This document shows, in pieces, positions 34,672-44,236 of a stretch of DNA of 45,997 bases (positions are counted from its first letter, which is position 1; each line of letters starts with the position of its first letter). Source of the stretch: an uncultured Robiginitomaculum sp. (GTDB taxonomy: Bacteria; Pseudomonadota; Alphaproteobacteria; Caulobacterales; Maricaulaceae). Both the position numbers and the translations under genes were made by a program. Under the pieces are notes generated by a model. That model did not search any database, was not told the origin of the DNA, and worked only from the letters and a program-made list of their open reading frames with translations. The stretch spans positions 1 to 45,997 of the forward strand of contig CALLVD010000077.1 of NCBI GenBank assembly GCA_938010385.1. The letters run 5' to 3'.

Positions 34672-37621
34672 TGAGGCGCTCTCCTTTCGGATCATAAAAC
34701 GCGGTGCCGGTGACCTTTACGGCATGGGTTTTGCCGGGCATGGGGACGTAGAGCGTCTGATCGTTTAAGTTAAATCCATCCGCAACCAAGGCCATGGCAA
34801 TGGGCCGGCCGAGCGCGTCGGAATAATAGCTCGACGTGACATGGCCGAGCATAGTCATCGGCAAAGCTTGGTTGGGGTCAGCCACAATTTGCGCGCCTTC
34901 TTCAAGCAGAACGCTGTCATCTTCGGGCAGCAATCCGACAAGTTGCTTGCGCCCCTGCGCAACCAAATCAGAGCGTTTCAAAGAGCGGCGGCCGACAAAG
35001 TCTTTTTTCTTTTTCGACACAGCCCACGACAGGCCGGCATCATGCGGCGTGACCGTGCCATCTGTGTCTTGGCCGACAATAATAAAGCCCTTCTCGGCCC
35101 GTAAAACGTGCATAGTTTCTGTGCCATAAGGCGTGATGTCATATGGCTGTCCGGCCTCAAACAGCGTCTCCCAAACGGCGCGGCCGAAATGGCTCGGCAC
35201 GTTAATTTCAAAGCCGAGCTCGCCGGAGAAGCTGACTCGGAAAAGGCGGGTTTCCACGCCGCAAATCTTGCCGGTCCGCACTTGCATATGCCCGAAACTT
35301 TCGGGCGATAAATCAATGCCGTCGACAAACGGCTCAATCAACTTACGCGCGTTCGGACCGTTCAGCGCAATAACCGACCACTGCTCTGTCGCAGACGTCA
35401 GCCAGACATCTAAATCAGTAAATTCTGTTTGCAGATAATCTTCCATATGGCGGAAAACGCGCGGCGCGCCGCCGGTGGTCGTTGTCACGTGAAAGCGGTC
35501 CTCGGCCATGCGCCCGACAACGCCGTCATCATAGATAAAGCCTGCCTCGTTGAGCATGAGGCCGTAGCGGCATCCGCCGACTTTGAGGCTGCTCCAAGGA
35601 TTGGAATATATCAGGTTCATAAACTTGGCGGCGTCCGGCCCGACCACTTCAATTTTGCCCAAAGTTGAGGCGTCAAAAATGCCCAAACTTTCTCGCGTGG
35701 CGACGCATTCACGGCGAACCGCTGCGTGCATATCTTCACCCTCTTGCGGGAAATAGCGTGCGCGCATCCAATTGCCGACCGGCTCATAAACTGCGCCGCG
35801 TTCACGCGCCCATGGGTCAATCGGCGTGACGCGCTTAACATCAAACAGCTTGCCTTCGCAGTGGCCGATAAGGGCGGCAAATGTTGTCGGCGTATAGGGC
35901 GGGCGGAACGTGGTCAGGCCTACCTTTTCCACAGGTTTATCCACAGCCTTTGACGCAATTTGCAGCGCGTTCAGATTGGACGTCTTACCCTGATCCGTCG
36001 CCATGCCGTTGGTCGTGTAGCGCTTCACATGTTCAATAGACTTAAAGCCTTCGCGCACGGCCAGCTTGATATCTTTTTCAGTCACGTCATTTTGGAAATC
36101 GACAAAGGCTTTTTGCTTTGTGTCTTTGATATAGTTCGGCAGGCTGTCGAGGGTGACGCCCGTACCAAAGTCGCGCTCGGTCACGCTGTATGATTTGCGA
36201 CCGCCCGCCGCTTTATTCCCGCCGGTCAGCGCCGCCGCTATTCCGAAATCACCGTTACACGCGCCCGCGCAAACTGCGTTTTCATTCGCGACGTCCGGGA
36301 CATAAGCCGCCATGTCGGCATCCCATTTTATCCCGCCTTTGGAATGAGACCATAAATGCAGGCTTGGCGTCCAGCCGCCGCTCATCAGCAGCGCATCGCA
36401 TTTAACGGTCCGTTTGGCTCCGCTCTGCGGGTCGTAGATTTCAAGGCCGGTGATGCGCAGCTTGCCGGACGTTTTGGACACGACCTGCCCCGCCGCAATA
36501 TCAATGCCGCGGCGCTCGGCTTCCGCCCGAAGGTCCGCGCGAATATCATCACGCACATCGATAATAACCGGAATACGAATATTGGCATCGGCCAAATCAA
36601 ACGCCGCCTGATAAGCGCTGTCATGGCTCGTGAAAACAGCGACTTCATGACCGACAGCAACGCCGTAACGGTTGAGGAATGTCTGCCCCGCGCCGGCGAG
36701 CATCACGCCCGGTACATCATTGCCGTTAAAGACCAAAGGCCGCTCAATCGCGCCTTGGGCGAGGATGACTTTTCCGGCGCGAATGCGGTGGGTTTCTTCG
36801 CGCGGCGCGCCGTCTTTGGGATTGGCGATATGGTCCGTCAGGCGCTGATTTAGCGCGACAAAATTATCGTGATAATAGCCGATTGCCGTGGTGCGGTTCA
36901 TCACCGTCACGTTGGCCGCTTTGCCCAAAGTCTTCACCGCGGCGGCGAGCCAATCTGCGGCGGGCTTGCCGTCAATCTCGCAATTCGGCGCGTCAATTAG
37001 GGACCCGCCGATTTTCACGCGCTCATCAACTAAAATGACCCGCTCGCCGGATTTAGCCGCTTGCAGCGCCGCCGCTATCCCGGCCGGTCCGCCGCCGACA
37101 ATCAGAACCTCGCAATGGCCGTAAGAGCTTGCATAGCTGTCAGGGTCAACCGCCGTCGGCGCAGGACCAAGGCCGGCCATATTGCGGATAAACGGCTCAT
37201 AGACTTTATCCCAAAAGCTTTTCGGCCACATGAAAGTTTTGTTGTAAAACCCGGCCGGGAAAAACAGAGAGAACGTATTGTTGAACGCGCCGATATCAAA
37301 TTTTAAATTCGGAAAGCTGTTTTGGCTGCGGGCAACCATTCCGTCAAAAATCTCGACCGATGTTGCGCGCAAATTGACGCTTTCGCGGCCCGTACCGCGA
37401 TCGACAACAACCAGCGCATTAGGCTCTTCGCTGCCCGCGCCGACGGGACCGCGCGGACGATGATATTTAAACGACCGCCCCATCAGGTGAACGCCGTTCG
37501 CAATTAAAGCCGAGGCGAGCGTATCGCCTTTCACGCCGGTATATTTTTTGCCGTCAAATGTGAAGTTGACAGACACAGCCGTGTTGACCGCGCCGCGGCC
37601 CGGTTTGCGAAACGCGCTCAT
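34661..37621 (-). CDS. soxA: Sarcosine oxidase alpha subunit, set 2
   Basis: This 986-residue alpha subunit holds the NAD site and the tetrahydrofolate domain that receives the methylene group. Seen in order are FTFDGKKYTGVKGDTLASAL, SFKYHRPRGPVGAGSEEPNA, the Rossmann motif VLIVGGGPAGIAAALQAAKS, DFQNDVTEKDIKLAVREGF, SIEHVKRYTTNGMATDQGK and the C-terminal aminomethyltransferase part (LGIFDASTLGKIEVVGPDAA, FSGELGFEINVPSHFG). It overlaps soxD by 4 nt and soxG by 11 nt. The equivalent regions of set 1 line up well over the whole length, showing that the two sets are complete paralogues. Confidence 0.94.
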   Translation of the reverse strand: MSAFRKPGRGAVNTAVSVNFTFDGKKYTGVKGDTLASALIANGVHLMGRSFKYHRPRGPVGAGSEEPNALVVVDRGTGRESVNLRATSVEIFDGMVARSQNSFPNLKFDIGAFNNTFSLFFPAGFYNKTFMWPKSFWDKVYEPFIRNMAGLGPAPTAVDPDSYASSYGHCEVLIVGGGPAGIAAALQAAKSGERVILVDERVKIGGSLIDAPNCEIDGKPAADWLAAAVKTLGKAANVTVMNRTTAIGYYHDNFVALNQRLTDHIANPKDGAPREETHRIRAGKVILAQGAIERPLVFNGNDVPGVMLAGAGQTFLNRYGVAVGHEVAVFTSHDSAYQAAFDLADANIRIPVIIDVRDDIRADLRAEAERRGIDIAAGQVVSKTSGKLRITGLEIYDPQSGAKRTVKCDALLMSGGWTPSLHLWSHSKGGIKWDADMAAYVPDVANENAVCAGACNGDFGIAAALTGGNKAAGGRKSYSVTERDFGTGVTLDSLPNYIKDTKQKAFVDFQNDVTEKDIKLAVREGFKSIEHVKRYTTNGMATDQGKTSNLNALQIASKAVDKPVEKVGLTTFRPPYTPTTFAALIGHCEGKLFDVKRVTPIDPWARERGAVYEPVGNWMRARYFPQEGEDMHAAVRRECVATRESLGIFDASTLGKIEVVGPDAAKFMNLIYSNPWSSLKVGGCRYGLMLNEAGFIYDDGVVGRMAEDRFHVTTTTGGAPRVFRHMEDYLQTEFTDLDVWLTSATEQWSVIALNGPNARKLIEPFVDGIDLSPESFGHMQVRTGKICGVETRLFRVSFSGELGFEINVPSHFGRAVWETLFEAGQPYDITPYGTETMHVLRAEKGFIIVGQDTDGTVTPHDAGLSWAVSKKKKDFVGRRSLKRSDLVAQGRKQLVGLLPEDDSVLLEEGAQIVADPNQALPMTMLGHVTSSYYSDALGRPIAMALVADGFNLNDQTLYVPMPGKTHAVKVTGTAFYDPKGERLNVV

Positions 37622-37950
37622 TTTGCGCCTCCCGTCTTTTTCGCAGCCGGCAGCTTGGCATTGCTCGCGCTGGCTTTAGGCGGCAATTCACCCATTTTAT
37701 ACGTGACCAAAAACTTATCCGTGACCGTATTGCGCACAGCATTGAAAAACATATTGCAGCCATTTGCATGCCACCAACGCTCGGCATGATCGCCGCGTTT
37801 ATTGTCGCGCAAAAACATGAAATGCGACCATTCCTCGTCCGTCATATCGTCAGCATCTTTCACAGGGCGATGGATGTGCGCTTCGCCGGCATAGGCGAAC
37901 TCAATTTCGGGGCGTTTTTCTTCGCAATAGGGACAGTGAATTAACATCAT
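37618..37950 (-). CDS. soxD: Sarcosine oxidase delta subunit, set 2 (zinc-binding form)
   Basis: The 110-residue delta subunit begins MMLIHCPYCEEKRPEIEF, with Cys6 and Cys9 exactly where the crystallised sarcosine oxidase delta subunit has zinc ligands, and continues with His61 and Cys65 (HANGC) for the other two. AGEAHIHRP, FMFLRDNKRG and NAVRNTVTDKFLVTYK complete the family pattern. An Ala/Lys-rich tail of about 20 residues follows. It overlaps soxA by 4 nt and is separated from soxB by 2 nt. It contrasts with the zinc-less copy at 6502-6780. Confidence 0.93.
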   Translation of the reverse strand: MMLIHCPYCEEKRPEIEFAYAGEAHIHRPVKDADDMTDEEWSHFMFLRDNKRGDHAERWWHANGCNMFFNAVRNTVTDKFLVTYKMGELPPKASASNAKLPAAKKTGGAK

Positions 37951-37952
37951 GG

Positions 37953-39203
37953 CTAATGCTCCACAGCGGCAGCCGCCGCTTCATCAATCAGGCGGCCGGT
38001 GGCGAACCGCTGCAGCGTGTAAGGCGCGTTAATGCGGTGCGGCGAATCATGGGCGATGGTGTGCGCGAGCATATCGGCCGCGCCGGGCGTGGCCTTAAAC
38101 CCGCCGGTTCCCCATCCGCAATTTACATAAAGCCCCGGCACCGGCGTCTTGCCCAATATCGGGCTTCGGTCATGGGTGACGTCTACCACCCCGCCCCAAC
38201 TGCGCAGCATACGCTGGCGGCGAAATATGGGGAAAATCTCACAGATTGCCGAAATATTATGCTCGGAAATATGCAGCGCCCCGCGCTGGCTATAGCTTGT
38301 ATATTGATCAGTACCCGCGCCCAAAACCAGCTCACCTTTATCGGATTGGCTGATATAGGCGTGAACCGCATTAGACATGACCACGCAGGGGAAAACCGGC
38401 TTAATCGGCTCTGAGACCAAAGCTTGCAGCGGAAAGCTCTCCAAAGGCATACGAATGCCGGCCATTTCCATGATAACGGACGTATTGCCGGCCGCCGAAA
38501 CGCCGATTTTACCGGCGCCGATAAAGCCTTTTTGCGTCTCTACGCCGGTGACTTCTCCGCTCGGCGCGCGGCGAATTCCCGTCACGGCGCAGTTTTGAAT
38601 AATATCCACGCCCAGCTTTGACGCAGCGCGGGCATAGCCCCACGCCACGCTGTCATGGCGGGCCGTTCCGGCGCGCATTTGTAGCGCCCCGCCCATAACC
38701 GGATAGCGGCGATTTTGGGAAATATCGAGCGGCGGGCAAAAGTCTTTGCATTCTTCGGGCGTCAACCATTTATTATCGACGCCGTTCAGCCGGTTAGCGT
38801 GAACATGACGGGTAAAGCTTTGCACATCATGGACATTATGGGCGAGCATCAGCACGCCGCGTTTAGAGAACATGATATTATAGTTCAGCTCTTGTGACAG
38901 CCCGTCCCACAAATCGACCGCGTGGTCATAAAGCGCAGCCGATTCATCAAATAAGTAATTCGAGCGAATAATCGTCGTATTGCGCCCGGTATTGCCGCCG
39001 CCCAGCCAGCCTTTTTCAATCACGGCGACATTGGTAATGCCATGCTTTTTCGCCAGATAATAGGCCGCGCCGAGGCCGTGCCCGCCCGCGCCGACAATCA
39101 CCACATCATACCGGGATTTCGGCTCTTTATTCGGGAACTGCTCCGGCCATTTTTTATGACCGGACAGCGCATTAGCGAAAAGGGATGCAGCAGAAAACTT
39201 CAC
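37953..39203 (-). CDS. soxB: Sarcosine oxidase beta subunit, set 2
   Basis: The catalytic beta subunit (416 residues) oxidises sarcosine to glycine. It has [36 protein letters not shown], and the covalent FMN site His183 in [15 protein letters not shown]. The C-terminal [19 protein letters not shown] is the conserved FAD segment. It sits between the dimethylglycine dehydrogenase-like gene (2 nt) and soxD (2 nt), so dimethylglycine and sarcosine oxidation would be made together. Length equals set 1, but residues after RSNY and in the 135-165 region are clearly different. Confidence 0.94.
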   Translation of the reverse strand: MKFSAASLFANALSGHKKWPEQFPNKEPKSRYDVVIVGAGGHGLGAAYYLAKKHGITNVAVIEKGWLGGGNTGRNTTIIRSNYLFDESAALYDHAVDLWDGLSQELNYNIMFSKRGVLMLAHNVHDVQSFTRHVHANRLNGVDNKWLTPEECKDFCPPLDISQNRRYPVMGGALQMRAGTARHDSVAWGYARAASKLGVDIIQNCAVTGIRRAPSGEVTGVETQKGFIGAGKIGVSAAGNTSVIMEMAGIRMPLESFPLQALVSEPIKPVFPCVVMSNAVHAYISQSDKGELVLGAGTDQYTSYSQRGALHISEHNISAICEIFPIFRRQRMLRSWGGVVDVTHDRSPILGKTPVPGLYVNCGWGTGGFKATPGAADMLAHTIAHDSPHRINAPYTLQRFATGRLIDEAAAAAVEH

Positions 39204-39205
39204 GC

Positions 39206-41653
39206 CTAGCTCCGCAATTTCTCATTGGCGGGGTCATGCGGGCTGTCCTCTAGGACGGTGCATTTATACCGCTTGCCGAGAATCTCTATCTCCAAATTCG
39301 TGCCGACTGCAGACAGGTCAGGTCGCACCATAGCCAGCGCCAAAGACGTTTCCATGCGCCAACCATAACCGCCCGATGTTGCCCGGCCGATAACCTCACC
39401 GCCAAAGTAAATCGGGTTATTGCCAATGACGTCCGCATCATCGACGTCATACACGGCGAGCGTCACAAAGGCATTATCAAAGCCGCGTTTTTCCCACGCC
39501 AATAAGCCTTCGCGGCCGATGAAATCGCCTTTCTTTTTCAGGTTTACAAAGCGGTGCAAGCCGGACTCGTATGCGGAATATTCAATCGACATTTCCGTCC
39601 CGACCAAGCGGTAGGATTTCTCAAGCCGCATAGAGTTCATGGCGCGAATGCCAAACGGTTTTAAGCCATGCTTGTCACCGTTTTTAAACAGGGCATCAAA
39701 GATGTGGTTTTGATATTCAATCGGGTGATGGATTTCATAGCCAAGCTCGCCGACAAAATTGACGCGCATCAGTTTTACCGGCGCGTAGCCGACAGAGGTT
39801 TCTTTACCGGTCAACCACGGGAAGGCCTCATTAGACAAATCCGTGCCTGTGAGCGGCTGCATAAGGTCGCGCGCTTTTGGGCCGGCGATAACAAAGACGC
39901 CCATCGCGCCGGTCAAATCCGTCATCTGAACGGAGCCATCCGTCGGCATATGCTTGCGCAGCCAGTCATGGTCAAGGCGATGGTTTGCGCCGGCCGATAC
40001 CATGTAAAAGCTCTGCTTGCTCTCGCGCTGCACCGTAAATTCGCTGTGCACGCCGCCCTTATCGGTCAGGCCGTGCGCCAGCGCCAAACGCCCGATTGTG
40101 ACCGGCATTTTTTGCGCGAACATAAAGTTCAGCCATTTGGCTGCGCCCGGCCCTTCGACCCGGCATTTGGCAAACGCCGTCATATCCAGAAGGCCGACAT
40201 TTTCGGCGACGTTTTTACACTCATTACCGACATGCTCGAAATAAGATGAGCGGCGGAAGGACCAATCGTCTTTTTGCTCCACGCCCTCAGGGGCAAACCA
40301 GTTCGGGCGCTCCCAACCGAATAATTGGCCGAACACCGCGCCTTTTTCTTTCATGCGGTCATAGCACGGCGATGTGCGCAGCGGACGGGCCGCCGGGCGT
40401 TCTTCATCCGGATAGTGAATGGCAAAAACATCGGCATAAGCTTCTTCGTTTTTGTCATGCATATAGGCTTTGGTAGAATATGGCCCGAAGCGGCGCGGAT
40501 CCACGCCGAGCATATCGACCGTCGGCTCGCCTTCGACGATCCATTCGGCCAGTTGCCAGCCCGCGCCGCCGGCGGCAGTGATGCCAAAGCTGTGGCCTTC
40601 ATTCAGCCAGAAGTTTTTCTTATCCCACGCCGGGCCGACGATTGGGTTGCCATCCGGTGTGTAGGCAATCGCGCCGTTATAAACTTTCTTGATTCCCATC
40701 TCTTCAAAGATCGGCACGCGGGCAATGGCGCTTTCAATGTGCGGCATGAGGCGGTCAATATCTTCCTGAAACAGCTCATATTCCGACTGCTTATCCGGAC
40801 CGTCCGGATAGCAAACAGGCGCGCCGTGCTCATACGGGCCAAGGATAAGTCCGCCGGCTTCTTCGCGCATATACCAGCTGCCGTCAGACTCGCGCAAAAC
40901 GCCGAGCTCGGGCTCGCCGGCCTCGCGGCGGGCGACGATATCGGGATGGCTTTCCGTGACGATATATTGATGCTCAACCGGCAGGACAGGGATATCGAGG
41001 CCAATCATCTCGCCGGTCTTGCGCGCAAAGGAACCGGTGCAGGACACCACATGTTCGGCGAGAACATCGCCCTTATCCGTGGACACTTTCCACTTGCCGT
41101 CGGCCATTTGCTCAATGCCTTCAACCGTCGTGTAGCGATAGATTTTGCCGCCACCTTCGCGCGCGCCTTTCGCCAAAGCTTGGGTCAAATCCGCCGGCTG
41201 CACATAGCCGTCTTCCGGATGACGCATGGCGCCGACCAGGCCGTCTTTTTTGGCGAAGGGCCAGATTTCCAAAACTTCTTCCGGCGTCATAAATTCGACT
41301 TTAACCCCGATCGTCTGCGCCACGCCGGCATATTGGCGGTATTCGTCCATGCGGTCCTGATTGGTCGCAAGGCGAATATTGGAGACAGGGCGGATGCCGA
41401 CATCTTGGCCGGTTTCTTCGCCCAAACGCTTGTAAAGCTCGACAGAGTATTTGTGCAGCTGCCCGACAGAATAAGACATATTAAACAGCGGCAGCAGGCC
41501 CGCCGCATGCCAAGTGGATCCGGACGTCAGCTCTTTACGCTCAATCAGGCAGCAATCGCTCCACCCTTTTTTGACGAGGTGATATAGGGTCGACACGCCG
41601 ACAACGCCGCCGCCGATGACAACAACTTTCGCTGTTTTTTGAATATCGCTCAT
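39206..41653 (-). CDS. Dimethylglycine dehydrogenase-like FAD/THF protein (DMGDH/GcvT family)
   Basis: This 815-residue cytoplasmic enzyme would oxidise dimethylglycine to sarcosine and pass the methylene group to tetrahydrofolate. The N-terminal FAD domain has [20 protein letters not shown] and [11 protein letters not shown], with His49 at the covalent FAD position known from DMGDH. An FAO-type middle segment follows ([20 protein letters not shown]) and then a GcvT domain (about 430-815: [45 protein letters not shown]). It overlaps the TetR gene by 4 nt and lies 2 nt from soxB, consistent with consecutive steps. Relatives include DmdA (DMSP demethylase) and sarcosine dehydrogenase; DMGDH is favoured by the FAD domain and location. 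Confidence 0.88.
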   Translation of the reverse strand: MSDIQKTAKVVVIGGGVVGVSTLYHLVKKGWSDCCLIERKELTSGSTWHAAGLLPLFNMSYSVGQLHKYSVELYKRLGEETGQDVGIRPVSNIRLATNQDRMDEYRQYAGVAQTIGVKVEFMTPEEVLEIWPFAKKDGLVGAMRHPEDGYVQPADLTQALAKGAREGGGKIYRYTTVEGIEQMADGKWKVSTDKGDVLAEHVVSCTGSFARKTGEMIGLDIPVLPVEHQYIVTESHPDIVARREAGEPELGVLRESDGSWYMREEAGGLILGPYEHGAPVCYPDGPDKQSEYELFQEDIDRLMPHIESAIARVPIFEEMGIKKVYNGAIAYTPDGNPIVGPAWDKKNFWLNEGHSFGITAAGGAGWQLAEWIVEGEPTVDMLGVDPRRFGPYSTKAYMHDKNEEAYADVFAIHYPDEERPAARPLRTSPCYDRMKEKGAVFGQLFGWERPNWFAPEGVEQKDDWSFRRSSYFEHVGNECKNVAENVGLLDMTAFAKCRVEGPGAAKWLNFMFAQKMPVTIGRLALAHGLTDKGGVHSEFTVQRESKQSFYMVSAGANHRLDHDWLRKHMPTDGSVQMTDLTGAMGVFVIAGPKARDLMQPLTGTDLSNEAFPWLTGKETSVGYAPVKLMRVNFVGELGYEIHHPIEYQNHIFDALFKNGDKHGLKPFGIRAMNSMRLEKSYRLVGTEMSIEYSAYESGLHRFVNLKKKGDFIGREGLLAWEKRGFDNAFVTLAVYDVDDADVIGNNPIYFGGEVIGRATSGGYGWRMETSLALAMVRPDLSAVGTNLEIEILGKRYKCTVLEDSPHDPANEKLRS

Positions 41654-42264
41654 GCTGCTTTTCCTTTTGCGCAGGTCTGAATGTCGCGAATAATGGTCTC
41701 CATCATCGCCGTATAAATATCGCGTGTTTCGGCGGCGTCGGTGCAGCCGCCCAAATGCAATTCAATCCAAAGCCCGCGATGCAGCGCGTTCAAACGCAGG
41801 GCATAACTGCGGGCCATAGCGCGCGGCATGCCGGCGGCGTGCAGGTCATAGGTGAAATTGGAAATCATCCGGGCATTGTAAATATGAAACAGGCGCGCTG
41901 TCGCTTTGTCTGTGCCGGCATGCACCCAGAGCTGCGGCCAGATTTTCACCGTATCGCCGGTCACCTGTGCTTTGCTGAAAAATACGTCCAACGTGGCACG
42001 AATACGGGTCAGCGGGTCAGCGCTTTGGCGCGCGCCGGCAAACTGGCGGCGAATATTGCGAATGACCGCAGCAAAACTCTCATAAATGAGCCGCTCTTTG
42101 GTATCGAAGAAATAATGGATAGCGCCGGTCGAAACCGCAGCGCGTTCCGATACCCGCTTGGTGGTCAGTTGTGGCAGTCCGTCTTTGGCCATAACAGAAA
42201 TCGCCCCCGCAATGATAGCTTGAGGCGTGTCGGCGCTGAGGCGATTGGCTTGCGATTGGCTCAC
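41650..42264 (-). CDS. TetR-family regulator, BetI-like
   Basis: The 204-residue regulator has an N-terminal helix-turn-helix (about 14-60: IIAGAISVMAKDG, LTTKRVSERAAVSTGAIHYFF, FDTKERLIYESF) and a ligand domain with IWPQLWVHAG and LNALHRGLWIELHLGG, reminiscent of BetI, which senses choline or betaine. It is the first gene of the operon encoding DMGDH, soxBDAG, folB and BHMT, with a 4-nt overlap to the DMGDH gene. A palindrome 25 nt upstream is the likely autoregulatory operator. The start is GTG at 42264, lying inside 11-bp tandem repeats; no good Shine-Dalgarno is visible and no later start keeps the DNA-binding domain intact. Confidence 0.85.
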   Translation of the reverse strand: MSQSQANRLSADTPQAIIAGAISVMAKDGLPQLTTKRVSERAAVSTGAIHYFFDTKERLIYESFAAVIRNIRRQFAGARQSADPLTRIRATLDVFFSKAQVTGDTVKIWPQLWVHAGTDKATARLFHIYNARMISNFTYDLHAAGMPRAMARSYALRLNALHRGLWIELHLGGCTDAAETRDIYTAMMETIIRDIQTCAKGKAA

Positions 42265-42286
42265 GATAGGCTCACGATAGGCTCAC
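42243..42286 (-). repeat. Four 11-bp tandem repeats across the regulator's start codon
   Basis: On the plus strand the units are GATTGGCTTGC (42243-42253), GATTGGCTCAC (42254-42264), GATAGGCTCAC (42265-42275) and GATAGGCTCAC (42276-42286). The last two are identical. Read on the minus strand, three units offer a GTG, but only the GTG at 42264 escapes a stop five codons later. Two base changes in the first two units open the coding frame. Copy-number change would shift spacing between operator and start. Confidence 0.8.
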
Positions 42287-42288
42287 TT

Positions 42289-42306
42289 ACTGACTGTTCA
42301 GTCAGT
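42289..42306. promoter_or_regulatory. TetR/BetI-type operator palindrome
   Basis: ACTGACTGTTCAGTCAGT is an 8-bp perfect inverted repeat around two central bases, of the TGACTG-N2-CAGTCA type common for TetR proteins. It begins 25 nt upstream of the regulator's GTG and two nt after the tandem repeats. Autorepression of the whole betaine operon is the simplest reading. The remaining 175 nt to pabB at 42482 hold a GC hairpin (about 42418-42436) and no gene. Confidence 0.65.
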
Positions 42307-42481
42307 CGCATAAATCGGGAATCGTCCGCCGTCAAAGGGGCAAGCCGCCTTATTAGCGTTTCTGATGAAGCGCAGTTTTCAAACCGATACATCGCTCCGT
42401 CTGCCTAAGCGGTGAAAGCGCGCATTGACCGCGCGCCCGGCGCGGTTCAAATACGCGGCAGACACTTCGCGAGCGCGCATC

Positions 42482-44230
42482 ATGCCTAAGCCATATGTAT
42501 TTCTGGACGACCAAATCGGCGGCACAGCCCGCCGGTACGGCGCGCCGTTACGGGTCATACGCGCCTTGCAAGCGGCAGACGTGCCGGCGGCTCTGGCCGA
42601 GGTGCAGCGCGCATTGAATAGCGGAAAGTATGTCGCCGGCTACGCCGCCTATGAGCTCGGCTATGCGCTGGATAAGAAACTGCTGCCGCTCATGCCGGAG
42701 GGCGCCGGCCCCTTGCTCGAGTTTGGCGTGTTTGAGGGCTTTCAAAGCGACGGGCCAATCCCTGTCAAAGGCCGCGCCGCCCTGCCCGACTTATCGCCGC
42801 AATGGACTGAGGCGCAGTACACTGCAAAATTTGACCGCTTGCTCGCCTATATCAAAGCCGGCGATATTTATCAGGCGAACCTGACCTTCCCCTATCGCGG
42901 ACGCAGCGAGGCCGCGCCGGATATGGCGGCGCTATATCAAACGCTGCGCGGGCGGCAGCCTGTGCGATATGGCGCGATTGTCGATCTGGGCCAGCGGCAA
43001 ATCCTGTCGCTATCACCGGAACTGTTTTTCAGCATTAATGACCGCATCGCCCGCGCCCGCCCGATGAAAGGCACGGCTGCCCGCGACGCGGACCCGGCCA
43101 TTGACGCCGCCAATGCCCGCGCCATGCAGGATGATGAAAAATCAAAGGCTGAAAACCTGATGATTGTTGATTTGCTTCGCAATGATTTATCACGCATCGC
43201 CGCGCCGGGCAGCGTTGAGGTTACAGATTTATTTTCCGTCGAAACCTTCCCGACCCTGCATCAAATGACGTCCGGTATTCAGGCGAGATTGTCAGATGAT
43301 GTCACGGCGGCAGACGTGTTCAAAAAACTGTTTCCCTGCGGGTCTGTGACCGGCGCGCCGAAAATTCGGGCCATGGAAATTATCCGCGAATTAGAAGACA
43401 GGCCGCGCGGGCCGTATTGCGGCGCTATCGGCTATTTTGATCCGAATGGGCAGTGCAGCTTTAACGTTGCCATCCGAACCCTGACCGCGCAGCCGGCGCC
43501 AGGCGGCGGATACGATTTGGAATATAATGTGGGCAGCGGCGTTGTCTTTGACAGCCGCGCCGATGATGAATATGCCGAATGCCGACTGAAAGCGAAAATC
43601 CTCGCGCCGCGACAACCGGACTTGATTGAGACCCTGAAATGGACGCCGGCCGGCGGGTTTGATTATCTTGAGGGCCATATGATCCGCCTGATGCGCGCGG
43701 CGAATGATTTGGGCCGCACGCTTGATAACGGCGCGGTGATGGGCGCGCTCGATGATGCTGTGGCCGGCAAAACTCAAGAGATGCGCGTCCGTTTAGCCGT
43801 ATCTGAAGCCGGCGCGATTGCGGTGCAAACGGCAAAAATTTTGACCATGCCGAAGCTGATGCGCGTTCGTCTGAGCGCGGAGACGGTACAATCCGGCGAC
43901 CCCAAATTTGCCCATAAAACCGCCCCCATGCCGCTCTACGACGCCGCGCGCAAAACGGTCAAAGACAGCCCCGAATTTGACGAGCTGCTGTTTGTCAATG
44001 AGCGGGGCGAGCTGACCGAAGGCAGTTTTACCAATATCTTTGTTCGCATTAACGGCGCGCTTTTCACGCCGCCTTTGTCATCAGGCTTGCTGCCGGGCGT
44101 GTTGCGCGCGCATTTGCTGGAAACCGGCGCAGCCACAGAGCGGGTCTTGAAGCGGGCGGACTTAGCGGGCAGTAATGAGCTCTATATCGGAAACTCTGTG
44201 CGGGGATTAATGCGCGCAAACCTGATTTGA
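42482..44230 (+). CDS. pabB: Fused aminodeoxychorismate synthase component I and aminodeoxychorismate lyase (PabB-PabC)
   Basis: This 582-residue cytosolic fusion makes 4-aminobenzoate for folate: the first part aminates chorismate, the second, PLP-dependent, releases pyruvate. The PabB part (1-370) has IYQANLTFPYRG, the nucleophilic Lys196 in PMKGT, GSVTGAPKIRAMEII (287-301) and SGVVFDSRADDEYAE. The PabC part (375-582) has HKTAPMPLYDAAR with the likely PLP lysine, NERGELTEGSFTNIF and SSGLLPGVLR. ATG 42482 gives MPKPYVFLDD, typical of PabB; an upstream TTG at 42425 would add 19 residues. The alkaline phosphatase starts six nt after its stop. It is divergent from the BetI-like regulator. Confidence 0.94.
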   Translation: MPKPYVFLDDQIGGTARRYGAPLRVIRALQAADVPAALAEVQRALNSGKYVAGYAAYELGYALDKKLLPLMPEGAGPLLEFGVFEGFQSDGPIPVKGRAALPDLSPQWTEAQYTAKFDRLLAYIKAGDIYQANLTFPYRGRSEAAPDMAALYQTLRGRQPVRYGAIVDLGQRQILSLSPELFFSINDRIARARPMKGTAARDADPAIDAANARAMQDDEKSKAENLMIVDLLRNDLSRIAAPGSVEVTDLFSVETFPTLHQMTSGIQARLSDDVTAADVFKKLFPCGSVTGAPKIRAMEIIRELEDRPRGPYCGAIGYFDPNGQCSFNVAIRTLTAQPAPGGGYDLEYNVGSGVVFDSRADDEYAECRLKAKILAPRQPDLIETLKWTPAGGFDYLEGHMIRLMRAANDLGRTLDNGAVMGALDDAVAGKTQEMRVRLAVSEAGAIAVQTAKILTMPKLMRVRLSAETVQSGDPKFAHKTAPMPLYDAARKTVKDSPEFDELLFVNERGELTEGSFTNIFVRINGALFTPPLSSGLLPGVLRAHLLETGAATERVLKRADLAGSNELYIGNSVRGLMRANLI

Positions 44231-44236
44231 GGATTT

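Noticed and set aside
40325-41587. Long open frame (420 codons) on the plus strand
   Set aside because: It is antisense to the DMGDH-like gene, which has clear motifs; the frame is a by-product of codon bias. The same holds for long antisense frames at 27224-28093 and 31303-32154.
42418-42436. GC hairpin before pabB as terminator
   Set aside because: No T-run follows on either strand and no transcript ends there, since the flanking genes diverge.
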